Of a stretch of DNA of 64,000 nucleotides, positions 18,899 to 28,261 are shown one piece after another. Position 1 is the first letter of the stretch. The number at the start of each line of letters is the position of its first letter. Made by a program: the position numbers and the translations under genes. Source of the DNA: Pseudomonas sp. KNUC1026 (lineage in GTDB: Bacteria > Pseudomonadota > Gammaproteobacteria > Pseudomonadales > Pseudomonadaceae); assembly GCF_021650705.1 (NCBI RefSeq), contig NZ_CP087138.1, positions 2,046,001 through 2,110,000 of the forward strand, in the 5' to 3' direction. The notes under the pieces are model-generated. The model did not search any database. It worked only from the letters and a program-made list of their open reading frames with translations, and was not told the origin of the DNA.

Positions 18899-19804
18899 AT
18901 GCGCATCGAACCGCTTCCTCCTTTGCACAACCTGATCGCCTTCGAAGCGACCGTGCGCCATGCCAGCTTTTCTCGCGCGGCAGTGGAGCTGCACCTGACC
19001 CAGAGCGCCGTCAGCCGCCAGGTCGCGCAGCTGGAGGAGTTTCTCGGGCGGGCGCTCTTTCGCCGCGAGCACAAGCGCATCGTACTGACCGTGGCCGGGC
19101 AGAACTACGCAGCCGACGTGCAGCGGCTGCTCACGCAATTCGCCGAGTCCACGGCGCAAGTGATGGCCCGGACCCACGAACAGACGCTCACCGTTGCGTC
19201 GTCATCCGGGGTGGCGCGGTTATGGCTGGCACCGTTGCTTGCCGAATTCGTGGAGCGCTTTGCCGAAGTGGATGCCCGCCTGCGGGTGGTGGACAGCCTC
19301 GAATCGCTGGTGCGGGCGGAAATCGACCTGGGCATCTACTTCATGCGTTCAGCGCCGCCCAAGGGCCTGGATGCCCGGCTGCTGTTTCAGGAGAAAGTCG
19401 GGGCCTACTGCTCGCCTGGCTACCTGGGCGGCCGCCAACTGGCTGCCCACGAAATAGCCAATGAGCGCTTGCTGATGGTCGAGGATGGCCAGCGGCAATG
19501 GCTGTCCTGGAACCAATGGTTCGCCCTGCAAGGCGTCGACAGCCCACCCAACCCTCGGCGTATCACCGTCAGCCTGTACCCGATCCTGATCGACCTGGCC
19601 ATCGCCGGCCATGGCGTGGTGCTCGGCTGGTCGCCCTTGATAAATGCCCAACTCGAAAGCGGCGCACTGGTGCCTGCCTGCGCCAGCCAGGTGGATGGCG
19701 CGGGAGGTTATTACCTGCTGCAGCCGGCCGACCGCCTGCCCAGCCGCAGTGCCCGCCAGTTCGAGCAGTGGCTGATGCAGGCGAGCGAAGCGCTGAAAGC
19801 CTAG
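18899..19804 (+). CDS. LysR-family regulator, GcvA-like
   Basis: LysR protein of 301 residues. The opening PLPPLHNLIAFEATVRHASF, then SRAAVELHLTQSAVSRQVAQ, is characteristic of the GcvA branch. The C-terminal effector domain has LAIAGHGVVLGWSPLI. It precedes the MFS transporter and amidohydrolase genes on the same strand, with a 178-base gap, and is their likely regulator by position. The effector is unknown. Confidence 0.9.
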   Translation: MRIEPLPPLHNLIAFEATVRHASFSRAAVELHLTQSAVSRQVAQLEEFLGRALFRREHKRIVLTVAGQNYAADVQRLLTQFAESTAQVMARTHEQTLTVASSSGVARLWLAPLLAEFVERFAEVDARLRVVDSLESLVRAEIDLGIYFMRSAPPKGLDARLLFQEKVGAYCSPGYLGGRQLAAHEIANERLLMVEDGQRQWLSWNQWFALQGVDSPPNPRRITVSLYPILIDLAIAGHGVVLGWSPLINAQLESGALVPACASQVDGAGGYYLLQPADRLPSRSARQFEQWLMQASEALKA

Positions 19805-19982
19805 GCTCTGCATGCGCTCAGCGCATGCAAATGCACGCATTAAGCGTTTTATCCCTCGCTTGCCTCCAGCCTATGCTCGGCTCACTGGACAGACAGATCC
19901 AACCCGCTCCAATAACGATGTCACTGCCTTTCACTCGATCGCGGGGCGTTTCCCCGCACCTGTAAAAGTGGGAGTCCCAGCT

Positions 19983-21292
19983 GTGAGCACCACCACCCTT
20001 CCCCCTCACGTATCGTCCTCCGGCCAGGCTCGCCGTGCTGTCATCGCCACGGTGATCGGCAACGGCCTCGAATGGTTCGACTTCACCGTCTACAGCTTTT
20101 TCTCGGTCATCATCTCCAAGGTGTTCTTTCCAACCGGCGATGAGCTGACGTCCTACCTGCTGGCACTGGCCACCTTCGGCGTGGGTTTCGTGATGCGGCC
20201 GGTGGGCGGCATCGTGCTGGGGATCTACTCGGACGAATACGGGCGCAAGGCGGCGCTGTCGGCGACGATCTTGCTGATGGCCCTGGGCACGTTGATCATT
20301 GCCGTCACTCCCGGCTATGCACAGATCGGCCTGGCGGCGCCCGCGCTGATTCTGTTCGCGCGGCTGTTGCAGGGCTTTTCGGCGGGGGGCGAGATGGGCA
20401 GTGCCACGGCCTTTCTGACCGAGCACGCCCCGGCGGGGCAAAAGGGTTTCTACTCCAGCTGGATTCAGTCGAGCATCGGCTTGGCCGTGATGATCGGCGC
20501 AGGCCTGGGCGCGTTGCTGTCGGCCTGGCTCAGCCCCGAAGCCCTGGAAAGCTGGGGCTGGCGTGTGCCGTTCATCGTGGGTTGCCTGATCGGCCCGGTG
20601 GGGTTTTATATCCGCCATCGCATGGAAGAAACCCCTGCCTACCAGGGTGAGCAAGCACCCGACTCACCTTTGCGTGAAGTGATTCGCAGCTATCCCGGCA
20701 AACGCTGATCAGTTTCTCGCTCATCGTGCTGTGGACGGTGTGTACCTACGCGATCCTGTTCTACATCCCCTCCTACGCCACGCGGGTGCTCAAGCTGCCC
20801 AGCAACGTCGGCTTTGTTGCCGGGCTGCTGGGTGGCCTGGTGCTGGTGGTCGCCACGCCACTGGTGGGCAGGTTGTCCGACCGCTACGGCCGCAGGCCCT
20901 GGCTGCTGGGTTCAGCGCTGGCCATTTTCCTCTGCGCCTACCCGATGTTCTGGTTGATCAACGCGATGCCGGGGCTGGGCAGCCTGCTGGTGTTCGAGCT
21001 GGTGCTGGGCCTGTGCATCAGTGGCTACATCGGCTCGATCCTGGCGGTGTTCAGCGAATTGCTGCCGGCGCGGGTGCTGTCCACCGGGCTGTCGGTGGCC
21101 TACAACCTGGCCGTGACGCTGTTCGGTGGCTTCGCCACCTTCACCATCACCTGGCTGATCGCGACGACTGGCAGCAATGTGGCGCCGGCCTTTTACATCA
21201 TGATCGCCGCCGCCATCAGCACAGGGGGTGCGCTGCTGTACCGGGACACCGCCCGGCCGTTTCACGCTGTATTCAAGGAGGCTCACCGATGA
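19983..21292 (+). CDS. MFS metabolite:H+ symporter (MHS family; one frameshift)
   Basis: Twelve-segment inner-membrane transporter of about 436 residues, ProP/ShiA-like. I chose the GTG at 19983 because GGGAG lies just upstream and the MHS opening (IATVIGNGLEWFDFTVYSFF) follows at the usual distance. Loop 2-3 carries GIYSDEYGRKAA and loop 8-9 GRLSDRYGRRPWLL. An A is missing near 20701 (GGCAAACG should read GGCAAAACG), splitting the protein between SYPGK and TLISFSLIVLWTVC. Its stop overlaps the start of the amidohydrolase gene (ATGA), so it probably imports that enzyme's substrate. Confidence 0.87.
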
Positions 21293-22551
21293 GCGACACC
21301 ACTGCAGCAACCCTCATCCTGCGTAATGGTCGGGTTCTGGACCTGGATAAAGGCCAACTGATCTCGGGGCTGGAGGTGATCATCGCCGGCGAACGCATCC
21401 AGGCCCTGCGCCCGGCAGGCCAGGCTGCCGAGCCCACTGCCAGGGTGCTGGACGTCAAAGGTCGCACGATCATGCCGGGGCTGATCGACTGCCACGTTCA
21501 CGTGCTGGCCTCCAACGCGAACCTGGGCCTCAACGCGCTGCAGCCCAATGCCATCGTGATGTACCGGGCCATCCCAATCCTCAAGGCCATGCTCGAACGG
21601 GGCTTCACAACCGTTCGCGACGCCGGCGGGGCGGATTGGGCGCTGGCCCGCTCCATCGCGCTGGGGCTGATCGCCGGGCCGCGGATCTTCGCCTCGGGCA
21701 AGGCACTGTCGCAAACCGGCGGCCATGGGGACTTTCGCGCCCGCGGCAGCCTGCTTGCGACCGAGCCCTGCACCTGTTGCTTCCGCGCCGGGGCCATAGC
21801 GCGGGTGGTGGACGGGGTCGACAACGTGCGCCTGGCGGTGCGCGAAGAACTCCAGCAAGGCGCCAACCAGATCAAGATCATGGCCTCCGGCGGCGTGGCC
21901 TCGCCCACCGACCCCATCGCCAACACCCAGTACAGCGAGGCGGAAATCCGCGCCATCGTCGATGAGGCCCGGGCCGCCAACACCTACGTCATGGCCCACG
22001 CCTACACGCCCCGGGCCATCCGCCGCGCAGTGGAGTGCGGCGTGCGCACCATCGAGCACGGCAACCTGGCCGATGCCGAAACCGCGCGCATCATGCGCGA
22101 ACACGGCGCCATCGCGGTCCCCACGCAAGTGACTTACGAGATGCTCGCCGAGCACGGAGAAAAGTTCGGCCTACCGGCCGAGTCCCTGGCCAAGATCGCC
22201 GATGTCCGCGAGGCCGGGCGCCAGGCGCTGTTGCATTTCGCCGAGGCCGGTGTGCCCATGGGCTATGGCTCGGACCTGCTCGGCGAGATGCACGAGTACC
22301 AGACCTGGGAGCTGAAGATCCGCGCCGAGCTGCTGGGCAACCTGGAGGCGATCCGCAGCGCGACCTGTGTGGCAGCGCACATTCTGGAGCGTGACGGTGA
22401 GCTGGGCTGCATCGCAGCGGGGGCCTTGGCCGATGTGCTGGTGGTCGACGGCGACCCGCTCAGCTCGATCGAATGCCTGCTGGGCCAGGGGGAGCGGCTG
22501 GATGTGATCCTGCAGGCGGGCAAGGTGATCAAGAACGGGTTGTCGATCTGA
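21289..22551 (+). CDS. Metal-dependent amidohydrolase (imidazolonepropionase/prolidase-like)
   Basis: Cytoplasmic hydrolase of 420 residues of the amidohydrolase superfamily. Metal ligands are visible: the HxH in GLIDCHVHV, the likely carboxylated Lys in NQIKIMASGG, His in VMAHAYT, His in RTIEHGN and Asp in MGYGSDLLGEMHEY. GGAGG lies just before the ATG. Relatives hydrolyse N-acyl or dipeptide-like compounds and cyclic amides. Coupling to the MHS transporter points to a small imported substrate, which cannot be named from sequence. Confidence 0.88.
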   Translation: MSDTTAATLILRNGRVLDLDKGQLISGLEVIIAGERIQALRPAGQAAEPTARVLDVKGRTIMPGLIDCHVHVLASNANLGLNALQPNAIVMYRAIPILKAMLERGFTTVRDAGGADWALARSIALGLIAGPRIFASGKALSQTGGHGDFRARGSLLATEPCTCCFRAGAIARVVDGVDNVRLAVREELQQGANQIKIMASGGVASPTDPIANTQYSEAEIRAIVDEARAANTYVMAHAYTPRAIRRAVECGVRTIEHGNLADAETARIMREHGAIAVPTQVTYEMLAEHGEKFGLPAESLAKIADVREAGRQALLHFAEAGVPMGYGSDLLGEMHEYQTWELKIRAELLGNLEAIRSATCVAAHILERDGELGCIAAGALADVLVVDGDPLSSIECLLGQGERLDVILQAGKVIKNGLSI

Positions 22552-22560
22552 GCGCGACCC

Positions 22561-23074
22561 TCAACCGCATTCCCGGCAGTTGACGAGAGCAACGACCCTC
22601 TCCACTGCCGCCTGGATGGACCGTACCGAGGTGTCCAGCGTGAATGGCTGAGGCGCCCACACTTCAAAATCATGCGCGAGCACCGACGCCCAGCTGGGCG
22701 GCACCAGGCCAGGGATATCGCTGCCGGCGGCTTTCGACGCGGCGCCGATGTTCCTGGGTGTCCGAACAGATCACCTGGATGTCCAGCAGCGCCGCGTCGG
22801 CGCTGCGCGCGGTCGCAGCCCAGGCCTGCCGGCTCTCGGATACGGGATTTACGCAGTCGGCCACCACGGTGTGGCCCAACCGCAGATTGGCCAGCGCCAG
22901 TTGATTGGCGACCTGATAACCGCTGGCGCCTACGTCACCCGCCAGCACCCCGGCATTGCGAATGGCTTGCTCGATGGTATCGATGCGCAGGTACACCGCC
23001 GCGATGCGCTGCGCCAGCGCATGGGCCAGCGTCGTTTTACCGGTGCCCGGCAGGCCGCTGAATACGATCAGCAC
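22561..23074 (-). CDS. P-loop kinase-like AAA protein (one frameshift)
   Basis: Small P-loop protein of about 170 residues resembling bacterial Zeta-toxin/chloramphenicol-phosphotransferase-type kinases. Walker A is GLPGTGKTTLAHALAQ near residue 8. The mid-region VVADCVNPVSESRQAW holds the usual substrate-site Asp/Asn. One extra base near 22724-22730 shifts the frame; without it the sequence continues ESRGSDIPGLVPPSWASVLA and ends in VALVNCRECG, the normal end of the family. The frame as printed would stop early at 22670. The substrate is unknown; no antitoxin-like gene adjoins it. Confidence 0.75.
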
Positions 23075-23096
23075 GGGGTTTGCCCGGCAGCACCTA

Positions 23097-23244
23097 TCAC
23101 TGCTCGCCCTCTTCTTCTTCCGCCTCGGCCTCCTCGTTCACCTCCTCGTCCCGCGCTACCGGCGGCTTGCCCTTGTCGGGGTCATCTGATGAAGGGGATA
23201 CGGTTGGGGCCCTGTTCTTCCAGGCCTTCGGTACGAGGGTTCAT
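23097..23244 (-). CDS. Small acidic protein, about 48 residues (one frameshift)
   Basis: A minus-strand frame begins MNPRTEGLEEQGPNRIP with CGGAG nine bases upstream. After removal of one extra base near 23188 it continues SSDDPDKGKPPVARDEEVNE and ends in an Ala/Glu-rich tail (EAEAEEEEGEQ), stop at 23097. The Glu-rich tail and clean ribosome site make a real small gene more likely than chance. No known domain is recognised. It could be a highly acidic stress or nucleoid-associated peptide, but no function is supported. Confidence 0.5.
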
Positions 23245-23403
23245 GCGCGTTCTCCGGTTGGCATGCGTATTGGCTCTGATTCAGCGCCCACGAAATTGTT
23301 CATCCGGCCGCTGCGCTTGCCCTTGAATAAATGAAACCAACATCCCTGCTTCGCTCTCCAGAGAAAAGGCAGCTCGCCACTCACCTGTGAAGAGGTTCGC
23401 ATC

Positions 23404-24201
23404 ATGGATCTAGGCTTGAACAATCGCGTTGCATTGATTACCGGCGCCAGTGGCGGAATCGGGCTGGCCACGGCTCAGTTGCTGGCCGAGGAAGGTGTGA
23501 AGCTGGTGCTGAGCGACCTCAAGCAAGAGGCCCTGGAAGAGGCCTGCAGCGGCCTGAGCAGCGACGTGCTGATGATCGCTGCCGACATGACCCAGCAAAC
23601 CGAGGTCGATGCGCTGGTGCAAAAGGCCCAGGCGCGCTTCGGCGCAGTCGATATCGTGGTGCACACTGCGGGCGTCACCGGCGCCAAGGGCGACCCGCTG
23701 GAGCTCTCTGACGACGACTACCTGGAAGCCTGGGAAACCGACTTTTTCAGCGCTGTTCGCGTAGCCCGCGCCACCATCCCCAGCATGCGTGGCCGCGGCT
23801 GGGGCCGATTCGTCTGCATCACCTCCGAAAACGCCGTGCAGCCGTATTGGGAGGAGGCGGTGTACAACGTCGCCAAGGCTGGCCTTGCGGCCTTCATCAA
23901 GAACCTCTCCTACAAGGAAGCCCGCCACGGCGTGCTCTGCAACACCGTTGCACCGGCCTTTATCGAAACCGGCATGACCAACGGCATGATGGAAAAGCGC
24001 GCCGAGGAAATGGGCGTGAGTTTCGACGAGGCGGTCAAAAGCTTTCTCGAAGAAGAGCGCCCGGGGATCGTGCAGCAGCGCTGTGGCCAGCCGAAGGAAG
24101 TCGCAGCGGCGATCGCACTGCTGGTGTCGGAGCGCGCCTCGTTCATCAACGGCAGCAACTTGCGGGTAGACGGCGGCTCGGTGCAGAGCGTGCAGAATTG
24201 A
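23404..24201 (+). CDS. Short-chain dehydrogenase/reductase
   Basis: Classical SDR of 265 residues. The cofactor motif is TGASGGIGLATAQLLAEEG, with an Asp in VLSDLKQ that favours NAD. The catalytic residues lie in ITSENAVQPYWEEAVYNVAK (Ser, Tyr, Lys). A helical insert (MMEKRAEEMGVSFDEAVKSF) precedes the C-terminal FINGSNLRVDGG. GAGG lies upstream of the ATG. It stands alone between two unrelated genes; the substrate is unknown. Confidence 0.9.
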   Translation: MDLGLNNRVALITGASGGIGLATAQLLAEEGVKLVLSDLKQEALEEACSGLSSDVLMIAADMTQQTEVDALVQKAQARFGAVDIVVHTAGVTGAKGDPLELSDDDYLEAWETDFFSAVRVARATIPSMRGRGWGRFVCITSENAVQPYWEEAVYNVAKAGLAAFIKNLSYKEARHGVLCNTVAPAFIETGMTNGMMEKRAEEMGVSFDEAVKSFLEEERPGIVQQRCGQPKEVAAAIALLVSERASFINGSNLRVDGGSVQSVQN

Positions 24202-24306
24202 GTTGAACCTTCCCTGTTGCCGTGGCGCCTAAATTTTCAGGCGCAACATTGCGCCAATCTTGGCTGCCTTTTAAGGCCTTCGGGCCGTCCATCTGGAGAA
24301 CAAGCT

Positions 24307-24768
24307 ATGACCGATATTCATAAAGAGACCATCAAGGTACTGAACGACCTGATCGAAACCTCCAAAGATGGTGAAGCAGGCTTCAAAGATCTGGCTGAAC
24401 ACACCAAGAACGATCACCTGCGCGGCGTGTTCGCCAGCCGCGCTGCCGACACCGCCTCCGCAGCTGTCGAGCTGCAAGCCATCGTTACCCGCCTGGGCGG
24501 CGAGCCGGAAACCACCACCAGCGTCGGCGCTGACCTGCACCGCCGCTGGGTCGACCTCAAGGCTGCCCTGACCGGCAAGGACGACGAAGCGCTGCTCAAC
24601 GAAGCCGAGCGTGGCGAAGACGTCGCCAAGAAGAGTTACTCCAAGGCGCTCGAGAACCAGCATCTGACCCCGGACGTGCGTGCCGTGATCCAGAAGCAAT
24701 ACGACGGCGTGCTGCGTAACCACGACCAGATCGAAGCGCTGCGTGACCAGGCGCGCGCTGCCAAGTAA
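24307..24768 (+). CDS. PA2169-type four-helix-bundle stress protein (DUF2383)
   Basis: Ferritin-like four-helix protein of 153 residues of the PA2169/YciE-like family, starting MTDIHKETIKVLNDLIETSK. The ATG at 24307 has CTGGAG before it. The body is charged and helical (DHLRGVFASRAADTASAAVE; ENQHLTPDVRAVIQKQYDGV) with no signal peptide. Relatives are induced in stationary phase or under envelope stress in Pseudomonas. The molecular role is not known. A hairpin follows directly. Confidence 0.9.
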   Translation: MTDIHKETIKVLNDLIETSKDGEAGFKDLAEHTKNDHLRGVFASRAADTASAAVELQAIVTRLGGEPETTTSVGADLHRRWVDLKAALTGKDDEALLNEAERGEDVAKKSYSKALENQHLTPDVRAVIQKQYDGVLRNHDQIEALRDQARAAK

Positions 24769-24777
24769 GCCTGCGTT

Positions 24778-24815
24778 CAGGCCCTGTGCGGAGTGCTCCA
24801 CGCCGCCAGGGCCTG
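24778..24815 (+). terminator. Candidate terminator hairpin
   Basis: CAGGCCCTG (24778-24786) and CAGGGCCTG (24807-24815) pair perfectly, with an inner GGAG/CTCC stem. It lies 10 bases after the DUF2383 stop. Only a short T-poor tail follows, so termination may be partial. Confidence 0.55.
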
Positions 24816-24927
24816 TTACTCACTGATTCGTTTCACCTCGCCTGTCCCCCTTCCCCGCTTCAACGGAATTTCCGTCCTCGCTCTGCTGTCCTTTCTCCGT
24901 ACCCTTTCACCCCGCGGAGGCACTCAG

Positions 24928-25530
24928 ATGGCTAAAGTTCTGGTTCTTTACTATTCCATGTACGGCCACATCGAAACCCTGGCCAACACCGTGGCCGAAG
25001 GCGCGCGCAGCGTCGAGGGTGTGGAAGTGACCGTCAAGCGCGTTGCCGAAACCATGCCGCCAGACGCGTTCAAGGCCGCCCACGGCAAAGCCGACCAGCA
25101 GGCGCCGGTCGCATCGCCCAAGAGCTGGCCGACTACGACGCGATCATCTTTGGCTCCCCGACCCGTTTCGGCAACATGGCGGGCCAGATGCGCACCTTCC
25201 TCGACCAGACCGGCGGCCTGTGGGCCAAGGGTGCATCGGTGGGCAAGGTCGCCAGCGTGTTCACCTCCACCGGCACCGGTGGCGGCCAGGAAATGACCAT
25301 CACCTCGTTCTGGACCACGCTGGCGCACCACGGCATGGTCATCGTGCCGCTGGGCTACAGCATTCCTCGAGCTGGCCGATATCTCCGAAGTGGGCGGCGG
25401 CACGCCCTATGGCGCTTCGACCATCGCCGGCGGCGACGGCTCGCGCCAGCCGGATGCCCGCGAGCTGAAGATCGCCCGGCACCAAGGTGCGCATGTGGCA
25501 GCTATCGCCGCCAAGCTGGCCAAGGCCTAA
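24928..25530 (+). CDS. wrbA: NAD(P)H:quinone oxidoreductase WrbA (two compensating frameshifts)
   Basis: Flavodoxin-like FMN quinone reductase, 200 residues once corrected. The FMN loop is [19 protein letters not shown], followed by [15 protein letters not shown] base is lost near 25121 ([20 protein letters not shown] once corrected) and one is gained near 25368 ([22 protein letters not shown]), so the outer frame is restored and the stop at 25530 is the true one. [20 protein letters not shown] matches WrbA. It protects against quinone redox cycling. The end overlaps the convergent isomerase gene by four bases. A strong GGAGG precedes the ATG. Confidence 0.9.
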
Positions 25531-26347
25531 CGCGCCGGGCCAAGCACCTCGAGGGTCTTCTCAAGTCCCATCGCAGCCCGCTGCTCACCCGTGAGCGGCG
25601 GCACCTGCACCGTGGGGGCTTCAACGCTGATGGCAATGCCCGCAGGCAATGCGGCCAGCAGGCCTTGCAAATCGCAGTCACCCTCCCCTGGAAACCGCCG
25701 CTCCTGCCGCGCCTGGCGCAGGATTTCATCCATGCTGGCGGGCACCGGCCCGAGCACGTCACAGATCTGCATGTAGCGAAAGCGCGCCGGCGCCTGCTCG
25801 CAGGCATGCTCAAGCTGCGCCAGGGACGAGCGCGACCGGTTGAAATGAAAGGCGTCCACCAGCACACAGCCGTTGGGCTGGGCTGCTGCCTCCACCATCC
25901 GCAAGGCCTTGGCCAGGTCCGGAACGTCGGTCCAGGGCATGAACTCCAGGTTCACGTAGAGGCCATAGGGCCGCGCCAGTTCGCACAAGGCGGCGAGGCG
26001 AGCGGTCATGCGGGCTTCGTCAGGGTCATTGCCGGCGACCAGCAACTCGGTAGCACCAAAGGCGGCACCAACCTCAAGGTACCGCTCGAACTGGGCGATG
26101 TCGGTTTCCGCCTTCAGGCGCAGGATCTCGATGTCCAGCACTCTGATACCGGTGTCGCGTAGCGCCTGGGCCGTGCGCTGGCGCAAGGCTGCGTCGGCCA
26201 TCAGTGGAAAGTGGTGTTCCTGCGGGTAGCAGGCTCCAGGCGCAGGCCGACATGGCTGTACCCTGCTCGCGCAGCAGCCTCCACCATTTGAGGCGGCGGC
26301 AACTCAAGGACCGTCAAAGCGGCCAGCGAAAATACGCGTGAGGGCAT
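25527..26347 (-). CDS. Sugar phosphate isomerase/epimerase family TIM-barrel protein (one frameshift)
   Basis: Xylose-isomerase-like TIM barrel of about 273 residues. The true start is at 26347 ([20 protein letters not shown]). One C is missing near 26224 (CGCAGGAACACC), after which the frame continues [19 protein letters not shown]. Conserved metal-site regions are [17 protein letters not shown] and ISVEAP. Members of this family isomerise or dehydrate sugars and keto-acids (for example IolE or 3-dehydroshikimate-dehydratase relatives). It diverges from a FAD oxidoreductase gene, and paired dyads in the gap suggest they are controlled together. The substrate is unknown. Confidence 0.83.
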
Positions 26348-26383
26348 GGCATCAAGCTCGTGCAGAAGAGGACGGCTTATTTA

Positions 26384-26494
26384 GAACAATGTTCCAGTTA
26401 TTTTCAAGCCTTGTCAGATTTGATCCGCTGGAGGGTTGCTGGCATTTCAGTCACGATGTTTGACAGCACGATCAGATTAGTGGAACTCTGTTCC
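26384..26494. promoter_or_regulatory. Twin operator-like dyads between divergent genes
   Basis: GGAAC-TCT-GTTCC (26482-26494) is a perfect 5-3-5 dyad. A second copy with one mismatch, AGAAC-AAT-GTTCC, lies at 26383-26395, 99 bases away. One sits close to each divergent start codon (26347 and 26518). The size and spacing fit an IclR- or GntR-type dimer binding two sites with looping. No regulator gene lies next to them. Confidence 0.6.
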
Positions 26495-26517
26495 GAATAT
26501 TTCAAAGAGACCTCTCC

Positions 26518-28250
26518 ATGGCGTACCGCCCTGCCCCCTCACGCATCATCGACTGCGACCTGCTGGTCATCGGCTCTGGCGCTTCCGGCTTTGCGGCGGC
26601 GGTCAGCGCTGCGTGGCATGGCCTTAATGTGGTGGTCGTCGAGAAGCACAGCCATTTCGGCGGGGCCACCGCCTGGTCCGGAGGCTGGGCCTGGGTGCCC
26701 GGCAACCCGCTCGCCCGCCGTGCCGGCATTCATGAAGATCCCGAACAACCCAAACGCTACCTGCGCAACGAACTGGGCGAGCGCTACGAGGCTGCACGTA
26801 TCGACGCCTTCCTCGATAACGCGCCGCACATGGTGGCGTTCTTCGAAAACACACCGAGTTGCAGTGGGCAGACGGCAGCGGCATCCCCGACATTCACGGC
26901 CACGTGCCCGGTGCTGCCACTGGCGGCCACCAGGTAATCGCCGCTCCATACGACGCGCGGCGGATGGGCAAGCTGATCAAGCGCATGCGCAAGACGATGC
27001 GCGAAACGGCCTTCCTCGGCATGCCGATCATGGCCGGCGCCGACCTCTCGGCATTCATGACCCTCACCCGCTCGGCCAAATCCTTCCTGCACGTCACTCG
27101 CCGAGTGCTCAGCCACCTGCGCGACCTGGCCGTGCATGGCCGGGCCATGCACCTGGTCAATGGCGTGGCGCTGGCAGCGCGGCTGGCCAAGTCTGCGCAA
27201 GACCTAGGGGTGCTGTTGATCGAATCCGCCCCCGCACACGCGTTGCTGCAGGAAAACGGCCGGGTGACCGGCGCACAGGTGCACTCACCGCGCGGGCCGT
27301 TGCAGATCAACGCCCGCAAGGGCGTGGTGCTGGCCGCTGGCGGCTTCCCCCACGACATCGCCCGGCGCCAGGCGTTGTTCCCGCGCACACCCACAGGCCG
27401 CGAGCACCTGGCCCTGCCGCCGGCCCAGTGCAACGGCGACGGCATTCGCCTGGGTGAATCGGCGGGCGGCGTGCTCGCCACCGAGCTCGCCAGCCCGGCG
27501 GCCTGGGCGCCGGTCTCGCTCGTGCGGCATGGCAATGGCGAGATCGGGCATTTCCCGCACATCATCGACCGCGCCAAGCCCGGCGTGATCGGCGTGCTGG
27601 CGAACGGAGAGCGGTTCTGCAACGAAGCCGACGGCTATTACGACTACACCAGCGCAATGATCGCCGCCTGCGCAGAGGGCGAGGAAGTCGCCTCCTGGCT
27701 GATCTGCGACCACCGCTGCCAGCGCCGCTTCGGCCTGGGTTACGCACGGCCCTTTCCCGTGCCGCAGGGCCCGGTGCTGCGCAGCGGTTATCTCAAGCGT
27801 GGCGCGACCCTGGCCGAGCTTGCAGGCCATTGCGGCATCGACCCGCAAGGCTTGCAGCGCACCGTGGCTCAGTACAACACGCACGCCCGCCAGGCCGAAG
27901 ACCCGGCTTTTGGGCGCGGTTCTACCGCCTATAACCGCAAGATGGGTGACCCCTCTGTTACCCACGGCAACCCCTGCGTGGCGCCCATCGAGGCTGGGCC
28001 GTTCTATGCGGTGAAGGTGCAACCGGGAAGCTTCGGCACCTTCGCGGGCCTGAAGACCAATGCCCAGGCGCAGGTGCTCGATGCGAGCGGCGCGCCGATT
28101 GCCGGGCTTTACGCGGTAGGCACCGACATGGCCAGCGTGATGGGCGGCTTCTATCCCTCAGGCGGCATCAACCTGGGGCCGGCACTGACGTTCGGCTACA
28201 TCGCCGGGCGCCATGCCGCCGGCGTGCAGGGTTACGAGAGCGAAGCCTGA
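26518..28250 (+). CDS. FAD-dependent oxidoreductase, fumarate-reductase / ketosteroid-dehydrogenase type (one frameshift)
   Basis: Flavoprotein of about 577 residues. It begins with the FAD motif LLVIGSGASGFAAAVSAAWHG and FGGATAWSGGWAWVPGN, as in 3-ketosteroid-delta-1-dehydrogenase and flavocytochrome c relatives. One C is missing near 26853, where FFEN should continue HTELQWADGSGIPD. The C-terminal half has GVVLAAGGFPHDIARRQ, NGERFCNEADGYYDY and the closing GLYAVGTDMASVMGGFYPSG. There is no Tat or Sec signal, so it is probably cytoplasmic. With the divergent isomerase it may handle a cyclic polyol or quinate/shikimate-like compound; this is inference. Confidence 0.85.
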
Positions 28251-28261
28251 GGCCCCCAGGC

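Noticed and set aside
22561..23244. A toxin-antitoxin pair (P-loop kinase plus small acidic protein).
   Set aside because: The kinase resembles Zeta toxin only in the P-loop; the acidic protein has no DNA-binding or antitoxin features, the genes are 22 bases apart without coupling, and both occur as ordinary chromosomal genes in relatives as far as I can judge.
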